Below, piece by piece: positions 24,736 to 36,689 of a stretch of 64,000 nucleotides of DNA. The notes below the pieces were generated by a model, which did not search any database, was not told the DNA's origin, and saw only the letters and a list, made by a program, of their open reading frames with translations. The DNA is from Chinchilla lanigera (Eukaryota; Chordata; Mammalia; Rodentia; Chinchillidae): assembly GCF_000276665.1 (NCBI RefSeq), contig NW_004955464.1:11092953-11156952 (forward strand). The letters run 5' to 3'. Made by a program: the position numbers and the translations under genes. Position 1 is the first letter of the stretch, and every line of letters begins with the position of its first letter.

Positions 24736-25776
24736 TTTATTCGATTGACACCAATGAGGAAGGCGGGGGAGAGACAGATTTTTCTTTTCTTCCACACAAA
24801 CCATTGGACAATTTCAGTCTCCCCTAAGTAGAGAAGTCTAAATCAACGCACACCAGTGGACACAGAATGCAGGGAGCAGCCCGCTGTACAGATATTTACA
24901 CATGATTACAAGACCCCGGGCCACTGCTCAGTGCCCTCGGCCACCCTCCCCCACCTCTCCAGTCCCTGACCCAGACCCTCTTCTGCCATTCGACCTCCCT
25001 GCCTTTAACTACAATAAATACGGCAGGGCCTGGAGAAGAGCCTCAGGCCTTAGGATGAGGATAGTTGGCCCCTCTGGCCACAGGAAAGAAGGAGGTTCTT
25101 TAAAAGCACCCCAACCCGAAAGGGAAAGGTTTTCTTCAGTGGTGTGGGCTCTGGGGTCTCTGCAAGGATTGTGGAGAACCCTGCTTCACCTCTCCGTTCA
25201 GCTTCGCCCATGGAGACACAGCTTTAGATTTCAAAGGGTACGAACTTCCTTGGAGAAAAGCAGAACAAAAAAATCGAATTTTTAAAGCACAAAGCAGATT
25301 AATAGATATCTTTAAATTATAATATCGGACAGGCCGGGTCTCAAAATTGAAAGAACGAGGGGAAGAGGAAGAAGGGGAGACCTCTCAGCGCCTTTGGTGT
25401 TCCTGGCGGGATCCGCAGGGCCTGGGCAGGCGAATCTGCCGGGAATGCATTCTTCCAGCGCCCAGCCCGGCGGACGGCGGCGGACGCGGAGGCTGGGAAG
25501 AAGTGAAGACTCTCCCTGCCCTCTTTCACTGCCCAAACCCGGGTGGGATCTTAGCGCGGGACCTCTTCCCGTAGACGCGGGCCTGGCCCTGAGCGAGAGC
25601 CCGCTTCGTCCCAACTCTTGGGGAGATTCTGAGCGTGAAGCCTTAGGTGCCAAATCACTCTCCAGCCCGAGTCTGGAGAGTCTTCATAAATACACTCCCT
25701 GAGTTCCGCGGGGACCACAGGAGCTCCGGGGAGAGGCTGAGGAGTGCGGGCCTGAGCGGCCCCGAGCCCGCTGCGG
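24736..25776 (-). other. FOXD2: FOXD2 3' untranslated region with AATAAA at its end
   Basis: About 1 kb follows the FOXD2 stop codon without recognisable repeats. On the minus strand the first canonical AATAAA after the stop is at 24741-24736 (TTTATT on the plus strand), giving a 3'UTR of roughly 1.05 kb. The segment is CpG-rich near the stop and AT-rich around 25230-25320 (TTTAAAGCAC, ATTAATAGATATC), as expected of a conserved developmental-gene UTR. The exact cleavage site is inferred. Confidence 0.6.
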
Positions 25777-27299
25777 TCAGAAGTGGCAGCCACTGAGGCC
25801 GGCGACTTTGCTGGCGAAGGAGGGCCCTGAAGACAGGAGCGCGTCCCCGGGGTGCGAGAGACGAATGTGGCCCGCCACCGGCGCCAGGGCAGGGGCAGTC
25901 AGCATGGCCAAAACCTGCGCTTGACCCCCAGGTCGCGAGGCTGCCGAGAACGGCGATCCCGGGGAGCCCTCGCCGCCGCCTGGGGCTGCTGCCCCGCCAC
26001 CGCCGTGGCCCATGATGTGGTCTATGGAGAACGAAGGCCTATGCCCTGCCCCTGCGCCCCCGCCGCCCGCACCCCCGCCTGTGTCCGTCTTGAGGCCCGG
26101 GCGCAGGAGTGCGGTGGACAGCCCGGCCGCCGTGCCAGCTTCGGGAGGGCTCAGGGACGCGGGGTAGAACGCCTTGGCGCAGCCCAGCTCGGCGCCGAGG
26201 AAGGCGGGCAGGCCTGCGGGGCCCGGGCCNNNNNNNNNNNNNNNNNNNNNNNNNNNNNNNNNNNNNNNNNNNNNNNNNNNNNNNNNNNNNNNNNNNNNNN
26301 NNNNNNNNNNNNNNNNNNNNNNNNNNNNNNNNNNNNNNNNNNNNNNNNNNNNNNNNNNNNNNNNNNNNNNNNNNNNNNNNNNNNNNNNNNNNNNNNNNNN
26401 NNNNNNNNNNNNNNNNNNNNNNNNNNNNNNNNNNNNNNNNNNNNNNNNNNNNNNNNNNNNNNNNNNNNNNNNNNNNNNNNNNNNNNNNNNNNNNNNNNNN
26501 NNNNNNNNNNNNNNNNNNNNNNNNNNNNNNNNNNNNNNNNNNNNNNNNNNNNNNNNNNNNNNNNNNNNNNNNNNNNNNNNNNNNNNNNNNNNNNNNNNNN
26601 NNNNNNNNNNNNNNNNNNNNNNNNNNNNNNNNNNNNNNNNNNNNNNNNNNNNNNNNNNNNNNNNNNNNNNNNNNNNNNNNNNNNNNNNNNNNNNNNNNNN
26701 NNNNNNNNNNNNNNNNNNNNNNNNNNNNNNNNNNNNNNNNNNNNNNNNNNNNNNNNNNNNNNNNNNNNNNNNNNNNNNNNNNNNNNNNNNNNNNNNNNNN
26801 NNNNNNNNNNNNNNNNNNNNNNNNNNNNNNNNNNNNNNNNNNNNNNNNNNNNNNNNNNNNNNNNNNNNNNNNNNNNNNNNNNNNNNNNNNNNNNNNNNNN
26901 NNNNNNNNNNNNNNNNNNNNNNNNNNNNNNNNNNNNNNNNNNNNNNNNNNNNNNNNNNNNNNNNNNNNNNNNNNNNNNNNNNNNNNNNNNNNNNNNNNNN
27001 NNNNNNNNNNNNNNNNNNNNNNNNNNNNNNNNNNCCCGGGGCGCTAGAGCGCGGGGCTCGCCGTCCAAGCAGCCGCCCGACTCCTCCTCGTCCTCCGCTA
27101 CGTCCGCCTCGACTTCCTCCGGGGTAGGCTCGTGGCCTTGGGGGAGCGCGTCCCGGGGGGCGCGGGGCCCGGAGCGGGCTGGGAGCTCCCCCCCACCGCT
27201 GCCGCCGCCCACCACGTCTATGTCCGCGTCCGCCTCGGACAGCGCGGCCGGGGAGCTCTCGGAGGACATGATCTCGCAGCAGCAGCTGCCCAGGGTCAT
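25777..27299 (-). CDS. FOXD2: Forkhead box protein D2 (single exon, interrupted by assembly gap)
   Basis: FOXD2 is a nuclear winged-helix transcription factor acting in mesenchyme, kidney and craniofacial development. The start is the ATG at 27299-27297, preceded by CACC (strong Kozak). It opens with MTLGSCCCEIMSSESSPAAL, followed by the acidic DADIDVVGG segment shared by FOXD proteins; 88 residues are readable before the gap. After the gap about 150 C-terminal residues are readable: an Ala/Gly/Pro-rich stretch, the FSIDHIMG eh1-type Groucho/TLE-binding motif (26011-26037), then LSHPGDALLSSG and the terminal KVAGLSGCHF with TGA at 25777-25779. I match both ends to human FOXD2 (495 aa) from memory. 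The forkhead domain lies entirely inside the Ns at 26230-27034. The two readable parts are not in the same frame across the 805 Ns, which indicates an estimated gap size. FOXD1/3/4 lack this exact N-terminus. Confidence 0.97.
26230..27034. other. Assembly gap (805 N) inside FOXD2
   Basis: This is a run of 805 unknown bases in the most GC-rich part of the FOXD2 exon. It should hold about 257 codons if the protein is human-sized (495 aa less about 238 readable), which is close to but not equal to 805 nt. Frame arithmetic across the two readable parts requires a length congruent to 2 modulo 3, whereas 805 is 1 modulo 3. Confidence 0.99.
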
Positions 27300-28800
27300 G
27301 GTGCCGCCGCCACCGCTCTCCGGCTCCGCTCGGGCCGCGGCTCCCGCTCGGCCGCGCTGCCTCTGGGGCGAGTGTGTTTTGCGCGCGGACGGGGAGGGGG
27401 CGGGGGACGGAGGCGGACAGGGAGGGGTGTCCCCCAGCTCCGCAGCGCCCCCTGGTGGCTCCGCTCCGCCACTCTGGCCCTGCAGTGCGCACTCGGCCGG
27501 CCTCTCCCTCCGCTGTCCCGGAAGCCCGAGCTGGGACCTGCGCTCAGCTCGCAGGCAGAAGGGACTCAGATCACCCCTTACCCTGGCAGGTCTCGGCCCT
27601 AGTCCCCCAGGGGTGAGCGGGGGTGCGAGGGATTAGTTCCTCCCGCCTAGCGGCTGCCTAAGGCGGAAGAGCCGTGGGCCGGGGCGGAGCTCCCTGGGAG
27701 GGGTGGGGCGGGGCGGGGCGGGAGGGACGCGCGCTGAACCTCAGCTCCGGCCCGGCGGGAACAAACCGCCGACGTGCCGGGAGCTCCGCTCGGGTGGCTG
27801 GAGGAGGGTCCTCTTCCTCCCCCGCTCCCTCAAACCCTCGGCACCCTGGAGCCGCCGCCTTCAGTGCGCCCAGCCTCTGGAAGCTAAGGCTGGCGCGGGC
27901 GTCCGCCGGAGCCGGTAGAAGGGCGACAGCCCCCACCCAACATCGCCAGGGCCGCCAGAGCCGAGGCGTCGCCGGACGCGAGCGGGGCCCGGAGACGCCC
28001 GGACCAGCACCGCCCGAGCGGCCCGCCGGGGCCCGGCGACTTCCGGCTCACGCGGGAAAGAAGCAGAGTGGGCGCTCGCAGCCTCCGGCCTCGCAGAGGT
28101 GAGAGATTCGAGTGGCGCCCGCTCCTGCGCTGCAAAGCCCGGCCCTGCCCTTGCGGAGACCCGGGAGTGCGCCGCGGCTCGCGCTGCCGCCTCTGCGGCC
28201 GGGTTCCCGGGCGCGCACCGGCCCGTCGCCCCGAGTCCGCTTCGGCATCCGTTTGTCTCGGTCTCTGTGGCTGTCTCGCTCTCCGTGGATCCCTGTCTCT
28301 GTTTCCTGTGGAAACTGTGTTTATCTGGGTGTCTGTTCGTGGATCTGGGAATCCCTCGCTCCGCTCCCCCTCTCGCCGACCCGCGGTCACGAGAGACGCC
28401 TCCCCTCCACCCTCTGGCCGCGGGACTCGAAGGCCTAACAGACCGCAGGCTCCCAGGGAGCCCTGGCTTGATGAACCCTGACCTGGACCCCGTGCAGTGT
28501 ATCTCTCGGGATCTGGGCCACATGAGTGGTATAATGTGCTCCTTAAGCCAGCCGAGGTCCTGCCTGTCCTATTTGGTCTCACTTCTTAGGCTGCCTCCAC
28601 GACGCCGAAGCAAATGGCCCCAGCTCAGGCGGCCCGTTGCGCCTCCTCGGGTGTGCAAGGGGCGCGGGTGCCGAGTACGAGGCAGAACTGTGCGGAGTGC
28701 CGGCCGCTGCCCCCACAGCGCCGCGCAGTGGCCAGAATTCGGGCCCTGTATGCCCAAGCCTCGGCGGCAGGCTGCTGTCAAAGGCTTTGTGACCCCCATT
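27300..28800 (-). promoter_or_regulatory. FOXD2: FOXD2 5' CpG island and promoter region
   Basis: About 1.5 kb upstream of the FOXD2 ATG is dense in CpG and free of interspersed repeats. A GGGCGG tandem array (GGGGCGGGGCGGGGCGGG at about 27704-27722) forms clustered GC boxes, and another lies near 27680. No TATA box is evident, consistent with a CpG-island promoter. The long open frames on both strands here are products of GC content. In human a divergent lncRNA (FOXD2-AS1) starts upstream of FOXD2, so a plus-strand transcript could begin here, but nothing in the sequence proves it. Confidence 0.7.
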
Positions 28801-28854
28801 AGGTGACTGCCCCTTGGGGGCCGTTTCTGGTCCCGATAGCGGTTCAGAACAGAG

Positions 28855-29056
28855 ACCCTAGAGTCAAGGCTGTGGGGGTTCCAATCCTGGCTTCACTGCT
28901 TAGCAGTTGTCGCTTGAGTAAGTTTCTTGAACACTTTCACCCCGTCTCCTCCTCTGTAAAAATGAAATTAGAAATGCCTACTCGTGACTAATAAGTAAAA
29001 GTAATCCTATTTTAGGCTGTTTATGGAGAGAGTTTTGAGAGTGCTTTGCAGATTTT
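28855..29056 (+). repeat. MIR element
   Basis: GGGTTCCAATCCTGGCTTC-like text, ACTGCTTAGCAGTTG, GAGTAAGTTTCTTGAAC, CTCCTCTGTAAAAATG and GAGAGTGCTTTGCAG follow MIR in forward order. It sits just upstream of the FOXD2 CpG island. Confidence 0.85.
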
Positions 29057-29470
29057 GGAGGCCTTGTTCTCCGGGAGAGAACGAAGCCGGGGCAGTGTAG
29101 TTTCCCTCCCGAATCTCAAGCCGTGGTCCGGGCCAGGACTTCTCGCTGGTACCGTCTCCAGTCATTGGCAGGGAATTCGCAGCCCCAGTGAGCTGAATCT
29201 GCAGGGTGAATGGATTCGCTTCTGTCTAACAGCAGCCCCGTCAGGGTAGAGGCTATGTCACGCCAGCTCTCCGGTTCTGCAGATGGGGCTGCAGAGGCAC
29301 AGGAAAGGGGAGAAGGACCCATGGGATCCACTGGGTGTGCCGGGTCTACACAGGCTATTCCTGGGAATAGAGAAGAAGCCAAGCCCTCAAACCAGGAACA
29401 AGAACTTGGAGAGGGACAGTATCCCTCCAATTAGAATTTTCTTGCGGCAAGACTCTCCAAGGGAAAAACA

Positions 29471-29672
29471 AGTCCTAGGGAGAAGTTTCTTACAGGAGTC
29501 CAGATAAACTCAGGCACAGAGGCCTGCTGATTTACTTTATTGCTGATTTACTTTATCTGACAAGTCGACACTACCTCAGACCTGGTCCTTACTACATGGA
29601 GATCTCTCTCACGCTCTCAGGACCCTCTGCGCTGACACCGGACACTATTAACCACATACAACTGCAATCCAG
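29471..29672. repeat. 202-bp duplicated segment, copy 1
   Basis: This segment is 200/202 identical, without indels, to 42847-43048 in the same orientation. It contains two perfect tandem copies of TGCTGATTTACTTTAT (29525-29556), which place AATAAA on the minus strand. It may be part of an LTR or another young repeat family; I do not recognise it. Confidence 0.95.
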
Positions 29673-32519
29673 CTTCCATCTGCTAGTGTCTAAATACACG
29701 GAGAGAAAAACACCATTGGCACATCCTATCCCATTTCACCTTCCGGATGTCTTCATTTCAAAAACAGCAGATGAGAATGAGTAGTTTCCCACCTTGCCAG
29801 TGTTCTGGTTCCACAGCCTTCAGCCTCCTGCCCAGCTTCAGGGCAAGGCTGGCTGAGGTATTTGCTGCCCAAATCCCCCGCTTCCAATGCTCCAGCCAAG
29901 ATGCTTTACCAAGGGAAGCAGTGGTAGCCTCTTCTCCCACCTCTGCCTGGCCCCGAGGCAATTCAGTGCTGCCAAGACCATCTTGGGAAAGGGGTGTAGA
30001 ACCTCCCAGCCTGTGTTCTGCAAGGTGGAGGTAGGCTGAGACCTTTAAGGACCCTTCCACACTCTCCACCCGTATCTCTACAGGAGTAGGAACGGAAGCC
30101 CAGGAAAGCATGTTACTTGCCAGGCTTCAACAGTGTCTTAAGTCAGGGTGGGCCCAGGTGTCCGGGCTCCCAGCCCAGAACTTGTCTGTCTAAATATTCC
30201 CCCTCCCTGGCGGAGTTCCCCTCTTGCCTGGGGAGGAGATTTCTGGTAGTCTCGAATCCCTTCCAAGACTGTAGCCAGTTTGTTTTTAACAGTTCCAAGA
30301 GTAGGTGAACTGAGGGCTGGGAAAGGGGCGACCTCAGCTTTTCTTCTTTTTCTTTTCCTTCGAGTCTCTGGTGGCCCTGCCCTTCCTGCCTATGGACTCA
30401 GCCCCTTCTCGATCATCTCTCCAGGACTACGGCCCTGAGTGGAGGTCTGACTCCCTCGGAAAAATCCTAGACATACTCTTTGCCTACTGCAGCCTCCAAG
30501 AAATGGGGGGGGGGGTCTTGCCTACAAAGTTTCCGGTCAGGCCCAGCCCCCTCACTGCCTGGCCACCTCCCCCTAGCATGGAGAAAGCATACCAAGGGTG
30601 GGGGTAGGAGAGGGTGTGCCTGTCACTTTCCATCCCGAAATGTTCATGTTGCTGGGGAGAAGGTGTTGCGTGTTTATTGCAAAGTACGTATGTGTTGCTC
30701 TCAGTGGCGTCCAGGCCCTGCAGACCAGCCGTCCTCAGCCTGGGGGAAAAAGAGCTCTCAGGCAGTTACAAGGATATAAGTAAGTCAATCGTGAAACGGA
30801 AAAAAAAAAATCGTGAAATGGAGAGCTGCACTCCCTACCCTACTCTGTACCCTTGGGAAAAACAACGATCGCCCTTGAGTGGCCTTTGGATTTCGGGCTG
30901 GCAGAATGCAAGCTGGGAGAGGGCTGCTCCTCCATGCAGCAGGGCTGCAGAAACCCCACACTATTCTGAATTTATACCTCAAACTGGCCTGCTGCTGGGA
31001 AGCAGTGAGGCTGGCATTACGCACTCTGTAGAGGGCCGATCCTCTGAAACCTCTCTGGACCTCTCTCACCACCTGGATCTAAACCTGCTCTGGAGATGTC
31101 CACACACTTGGCCAGTGTTGAGGGCAGGAGACACCAGATTGTGCGATCCATCCCCAGGCACCTCTGCTGTAGCCTCACAACACAGCATGACAAAGCTTGA
31201 GAGGAGGAATTTCCGTCTTCCTCCTTCCGTTATGCCTGGCTGGTCCCTCTTAGCCGCGTGCACCCCTGGTCCGGGAGATGGGCTTGGTTCAGCTCGAGAC
31301 CGTGCTGGTGGCGCACCGTGTGGAGGCTGGGAACGGGCTGATCAGTGAGGACTGTGGCTCTTGTTCTTGGGAAGAGGGTTCCTGCCTCAGGCGGGGACAA
31401 AAACAGCATTGTCACACATTTTCTGGTGGTTACCAACCTTGTGGTAGCACAGGCTCCGCTCTCTGGAAAGCAGAGAGCAGCAGGGCAAGGGAGCGCGGGC
31501 ACTTCCCGGCGTGCTGCTGTGGAGCCCCAGCTCTCTTGGACTCTTCCATCCCGAGGTCTGAAGGTCTGTTCGTCTGCATGCAAATGTGTGTCTCTTCTCC
31601 AGATGACCAGGGCTCTGTGTGACCACGCACAACCCTCACCGACACGCACCTGTCCCAGGTGGGCCTCTACAGATCTGTCACTCTGGCTCTGCGGACTTCC
31701 CTGGAAGGCTGGCCATGGGCCTACATCTTTCCTCCAAAAACCTGCGGTGGCAAGGCTTAGACCATCAGCAGGCAAGGAGGACAGGCGAGGCTGCCTTCTG
31801 GGTAGGGGTCAGTGACTAGGGCGGTGGGGAGGGAGAAGTGAGGAAAGCACAGCCAGTGGCAGAGGCAAGGAGGCTGGAGCCACCGCCTTCTTCCTACCAA
31901 TTAAGGGCAGGCTGCTTTCTCAGGGTCCTGAATTGGAGCAAGGCAGAGGGAAGGGCGGCTAGCCCTAGCGACCTAGTTCCCCTAGGCACCGCGCACGTGC
32001 TGCGGGATGAATGCGATGCCACAATAAGCCTCTTAGAAGCAAAAGCCAGCTGGTAGGAGGCTAGCCCTAGTGGCTTGGGTGCTAGGGACGGATTCCTGGA
32101 GAACAGCGCCCTCTGGAGGAACCTTGCCTTCATTCAAAGTCAAGAACAGCACACCTTGCTCTCCAGCCCACCCCTCGCGGCCACATCCCTTTGGCAAAGT
32201 CATCCAGAGACTCAGCCTATGGCTCCGTTCTTTGTTCTCATTTCCCTCTTCTCCTGATCTGTGCCCACACTTCAAATCCCTGCTCAGATACCACTCCCAA
32301 AAGAAGCATTCCTTCTCCAGGGAGGGCCAGCCCTTCCTCTTCCTGTCTGAGCGTCTCAGAACCTAAGGTGTTGGACCCTTGACTCCAGGGCTTGCTGGCC
32401 ACTGTGCACCCCACCTCCTTCTTGCCTCGCTCACCCTTCTCTAAAAAGATCCTAATCCACTCCACCCGCCCCTTGGTGGCAAGCTGAGTATGCTATTTTA
32501 CTCTCCCAGCCCCACCAGA

Positions 32520-32680
32520 AGGTGAAGACTGAAGTTATTTATGCCAAAATTGGACTGCAGAGTGTTCAAAGCTCCTTTCTCACATGGAGAAATTGAGACC
32601 CAGAGAGAGGTCTTGTCTGTGGTCACACAGCGACTTGGTAGGAGAGGGGGAACCGGAACCCCAGTGTCTCATTTCCCAGC
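32520..32680 (-). repeat. MIR fragment
   Basis: ACATGGAGAAATTGAGACCC, GGTCACACAGCGACTTGGTA follow the reverse MIR core. Confidence 0.75.
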
Positions 32681-33494
32681 CAGGACCCTCTCTGTCTCAC
32701 CCAGATGGGGAGCAATAATGTGAGGAGGGCTCATTTTGAAGAGGGGGGTATATGTGGGGCATCATGGGCATCAGAGGGGAAACACAGAGGTGTCAGGGAA
32801 GTCACTGACCAGGGGGTCACTGCTCCAGAACGGGGCAGTTTGGAAGGCAGGGAGGGCTCTCTTGTGCTGGGTGCTCAGATCTTTCCCTCCACCCTAGGCA
32901 CTGGGGCTGCCGGGAACTAAGCTGCTGAGGAGTTCCGAGCTGCTCTGAGTGGCTCCAAGCTTCAGGGCTTGACTGAAAGTCTTGTGCAAGCAGGTGAGTA
33001 GGGCTGGAGGCTGGGAACAGCCTCAACTCAGGCAAATACCATCTTCCCCCATCAACCATCGCCCCCACCGCCACGGCCCAAAGGCGGGAGGGGCTGAGAT
33101 CTCTTCTGCTAATACACACCTGGGAGGCACTGTTGAGACCCGAGATCAACAGGAAAGGGTGATTTGCCAGGCGTTCGCCTGAGGCCCTAGACATCCCTGC
33201 CCAGCAGCCTAAAACTTACAGGATGGCTTCACTTTGGGGGTATCGTGTGCTTGTTGGCACAGGATGCCTGGCAGCAGTGTTGCCTACTTGTCCAGTTCGT
33301 CTCCAGTCTCTGCTCTCCACTCCTGATTTGTTCTTGCTTGTTCCCCATCTGCCTGACTCATATCTTCCAATCCTCCTGGGTCTATATCAAACGTCAAGTT
33401 TTATGAGCCTCTTTCAGAATATATCTTCCAGTTCCTCACCCACTGTGGACTGTAAGCTCCATGAAAACAAGGATTATATTGCATTCACCCTCAT

Positions 33495-33610
33495 TTTCCT
33501 CCCTCTACAAAATGGGCCTCATAATTGTACCTGCTTTTTTGGTGAGGATTCCATAAAGCATACAAAACACCAAAACTTTGGAAGAGCTCAATGTGTATTT
33601 TGCATCATCT
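33495..33610 (+). repeat. MIR fragment
   Basis: TCATTTTCCTCCCTCTACAA, AATGGGCCTCATAATTGTAC, GTGAGGATTCCATAAAGC and GGAAGAGCTCAATGTG match the forward MIR 3' half. Confidence 0.75.
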
Positions 33611-33825
33611 TTATTAATCAGTCTTCCTCCAGCCTGACACAAAGTGGCGAATTGTTGTTGGGTATGTGGGCGCGTGAATGGTGTGCCCTACCTCGCCCTC
33701 TGCCTGGGACTCCTGCAGTAGAAGTATGTGTGGGGGAGGACAGAGGTGGTTTCTCCCCCACAGCTCCCCAGTCCTGACCAGAAAGACCGCATCTTTACTT
33801 TCAGGACTAGAACTCCCTCAACCCA

Positions 33826-34926
33826 TATTAGTGGCTAAAACAGGATTGACTTTTGTGTCCTTTTCACATAAAATCTGTGTAAGTGCTTCAGGCTGGTGTG
33901 GCGGTTCAGTGGTCTCAGACTTAGGGCCCTTCTCTCCTATAGCTCCGCTTTTTATGAAATTCAACTCAACTAGCAGAAATTCAACAGGAAAGTAGCATAG
34001 AGAGACAGAGAGCCTTAATGACAGTGTTTGAGACCCTGGACCCCGCGCTTGCTGATCCCTGGGTGCAACAGTCATTGGATTTCTCCCTTGTGCTCTCTGC
34101 CCCAGTTTACTCCTTTTAAAATGGTTGTAATAAATCCATTCCCCTTAGCATAGGACAGAGTCACTCTCCTTGGTCTGAAGAGCTGAACATGCTTGCATTT
34201 TGGGGTGTCCCAGCACTCTTTAAGAAAAAAACTTTCCTGTGCTCTGTGTGGTCCAATAGTGCTGTCCAGTTTCTGTCTCCTTCCCACTTACAGCTAGGAG
34301 CAGATAGGCAACCCAGCCGGATTAAACAGCATCGCCAGTCTGGGGCCCAGTGAGTGGTCCAGGAGTAGTAACTGGCCTAAGCAAAGTCAGTCACTCCCTC
34401 CCCATGATTTGACACACGGATGCTGGGACTTGGGGATGCCTAGACTGTGGAACTCTGGGATAGGTGTAATCTAGGACTCTGGGGAGTGTTTCTCTTTTTG
34501 GATTGGAAGAGGAACATGCAGGCTTAGCTGCCAGAAGCTGTGTTTCTTGCCCTGTGGAGAATGCTGTTTGACAGTGAGGACCACACACCGAGGGAAGCAG
34601 CCTCCAAGAGAGATGGAGCCTTAGTAATGGTGGGCGGTTTTGTTTGTTTGATTGATTGATTGATTGCTTTGTTTTGAGTCCCTGGACCCAGCTCTGCCCA
34701 AAACTACAACAGCTGGACTTTTCAGAGACATGAAAGAAATACCGTCTTTGGCGATGGTAGGTTGAGGTGGATTTCTGCTAGGTGAGTTGAATTTCACAAA
34801 AAGCAAAGCCACAAAAGAGAAAGAGTAGAGTTCTAGAACTGCTGAACTGCTCACCACCCGAAATGTCTGCACCAACTTTATGTGAAAAGGACATAAATGT
34901 CAACGTGTGTAAGCCACTGATGTAGG
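33826..34926. repeat. Inverted repeat pair, arms about 160 bp
   Basis: The left arm (33826-33985) and right arm (34767-34926) are reverse complements at moderate identity. They share blocks such as TGAGTTGAATTTCA, TATGTGAAAAGGACA and TAAGCCACT in opposite orientation. The loop is about 780 bp. Both arms look like copies of one old interspersed LTR- or DNA-type element in opposite orientations. Confidence 0.8.
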
Positions 34927-35025
34927 CTAGCAGGGGTAGTCTGTCACAGGAAAGGATGGCAAAATGTACTACCATAGACACGAAGAAAAGACCTGAGGTT
35001 GTTTGCCTGAAGGAAAAAGCGTGAG

Positions 35026-35192
35026 CAGCCAGGCATGTGGTGCACATCTGTAATCCCAGCACTCAGGAGGCAGAAGCAGGAGGGTTATCAAGAGTTCGAG
35101 GCCAGCCTGGGCTGCATAACTATATAATGCATTCAAGGCCAGCCTAGAATATACAGTGAGACCCTGTCTCAAAAAAAAAATAAATAAAAACA
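35026..35192 (+). mobile_element. B1-type SINE
   Basis: CATCTGTAATCCCAGCAC, CGAGGCCAGCCTGGGCTGC, a second TTCAAGGCCAGCCTAGAAT block, and an A-rich tail. Confidence 0.92.
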
Positions 35193-35447
35193 AAAAGACG
35201 GGCATGGGCACAGCCTCCATCTCCTGATCCCTAAAGGCTGAGATTGGGCAGAGAGACTAAGGCAAAGGGAGCCAGAAAACTGTGCTGAGACTTACTTTCT
35301 GTGACTCCGTGCACGGGAAATGTTCCAACAGGGATGTGACTCAGAGATGCGTTAAGTTACCTTAAACCACTTGATGGTAGTGAGCTCCCTGTCACCAGGA
35401 GTGCTTGAATACGGGCTAGGTAATCACTGAGTATGAATCTTGGGCTT

Positions 35448-35572
35448 CTAGGTGCTGCAGAAAGTGCAGGTCTTAGAACTGGGTTCAGATTATGCTCCTA
35501 ACGCTTTCTGTCTCGGACAATAAACTCTCTAAGCTTCAAGTTCCTCATTTGTAAAGTATCCAGCTGGCTGGG
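35448..35572 (+). repeat. MIR fragment
   Basis: TAGAACTGGGTTCAGATTAT, ACTCTCTAAGCTTCAAGTTC and CTCATTTGTAAAGTATC match the forward MIR core. Confidence 0.75.
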
Positions 35573-36689
35573 CTGGAGACCTGCACCAAGAACATTCTCA
35601 GCCTACTCCTCGCGGACTTCTGAGCACCAGTGCCCTAGTAGAGCCAACGTGAGTCAGAAATGCCTCCGCCAGGCTCCTCAGCCTCCTGTCCAGCTTCTGC
35701 ATGTTGCAGGATGCCTGCTCCATCCTGCGGAAGAATCCACCTCCCACTAGTTTGTTCTCCAGCTGCAGGGGAGACGGCTCTACTCCCAGCCCTGCTTCTC
35801 CACTGCCTAATCTGACAAATGAGAACAGTCCAGCTGTAGAATCAGAACTCTTAACGGTGCTCTAACTATAATCCCGAATGTGAGCACTTCCCATTCTCAG
35901 CAATGGCAGTCACGTGACAGCTAGTCCCCGCCTTGCCCACTCAGCAGGCTGACCGGGCTCCTCCTCGGGGCCCCACCTAGGTCAGCCTGGTGGCCCCTGA
36001 TGCTACCCACTCTGACATCACAGGTCTGGGCCAAAGCAGAGGTGCTCCAGTTGCCAAGGACTTCATTTCCCGCCATGGAGTTAGGCATCTTGTTCATCAC
36101 ATGCAACCGTTCACAGGCATTTCTGCTTCTTCCCGCAAAGCTGGGACCACTCATTTGGGGGATTAAAGGCAAGGAAATGGAAATCAGAGGCAGATCTTAG
36201 AATGTGGAGAAAGGACGCGCGGAGGGGAGGCCAGATGCAGAAGCATGGGGAAGCCTGCAGGGCTGAAATCCAGCAGTCAAAAAGCAGCTTCCCCATGCCT
36301 GCCACTGATGCACAGGGCCTGGGGCGAGGAGGAAGGAGCCTGGACCCTGGACATCCAGGACTCGGGCCTCACCCAGGGTAGGGGAGGCAAGGGCCAGGCT
36401 GCCAGATCCAGAGTCCACAGTACCCAATGCGGGGCCCCTGGGACAGATTCTGATGAGAAGCCCCAGGCAGGAGGGCAGTGAGTTTGAGAAAATGCGATTC
36501 TCACTGTGGTCACCAAGGGTCCCTTTGAGAAAAGGAGACCGCCATGGAAAGAGCCAGCACACCGGGAGCTCGGTGTCCTGACAAGCGCTGCATGGAAATC
36601 CACGTCTAGGGATTTCTCCTCCAGATACAATAGAGACATGATATGAAGCACACACAAGGTCACCTTGTAGTACTGTGTGGTTTGTTAAA

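Noticed and set aside
25852..27636. 594-codon plus-strand frame across FOXD2
   Set aside because: It is the antisense shadow of FOXD2 and is long only because the Ns contribute no stops.
28099..28806. 235-codon plus-strand frame upstream of FOXD2
   Set aside because: CpG-island by-product; competing frames of similar length exist on both strands and no protein family is recognised.
30614..31348. 244-codon plus-strand frame between the two FOX genes
   Set aside because: No recognisable domain, low-complexity-free but unlike any protein I know, and no retroposition marks around it.
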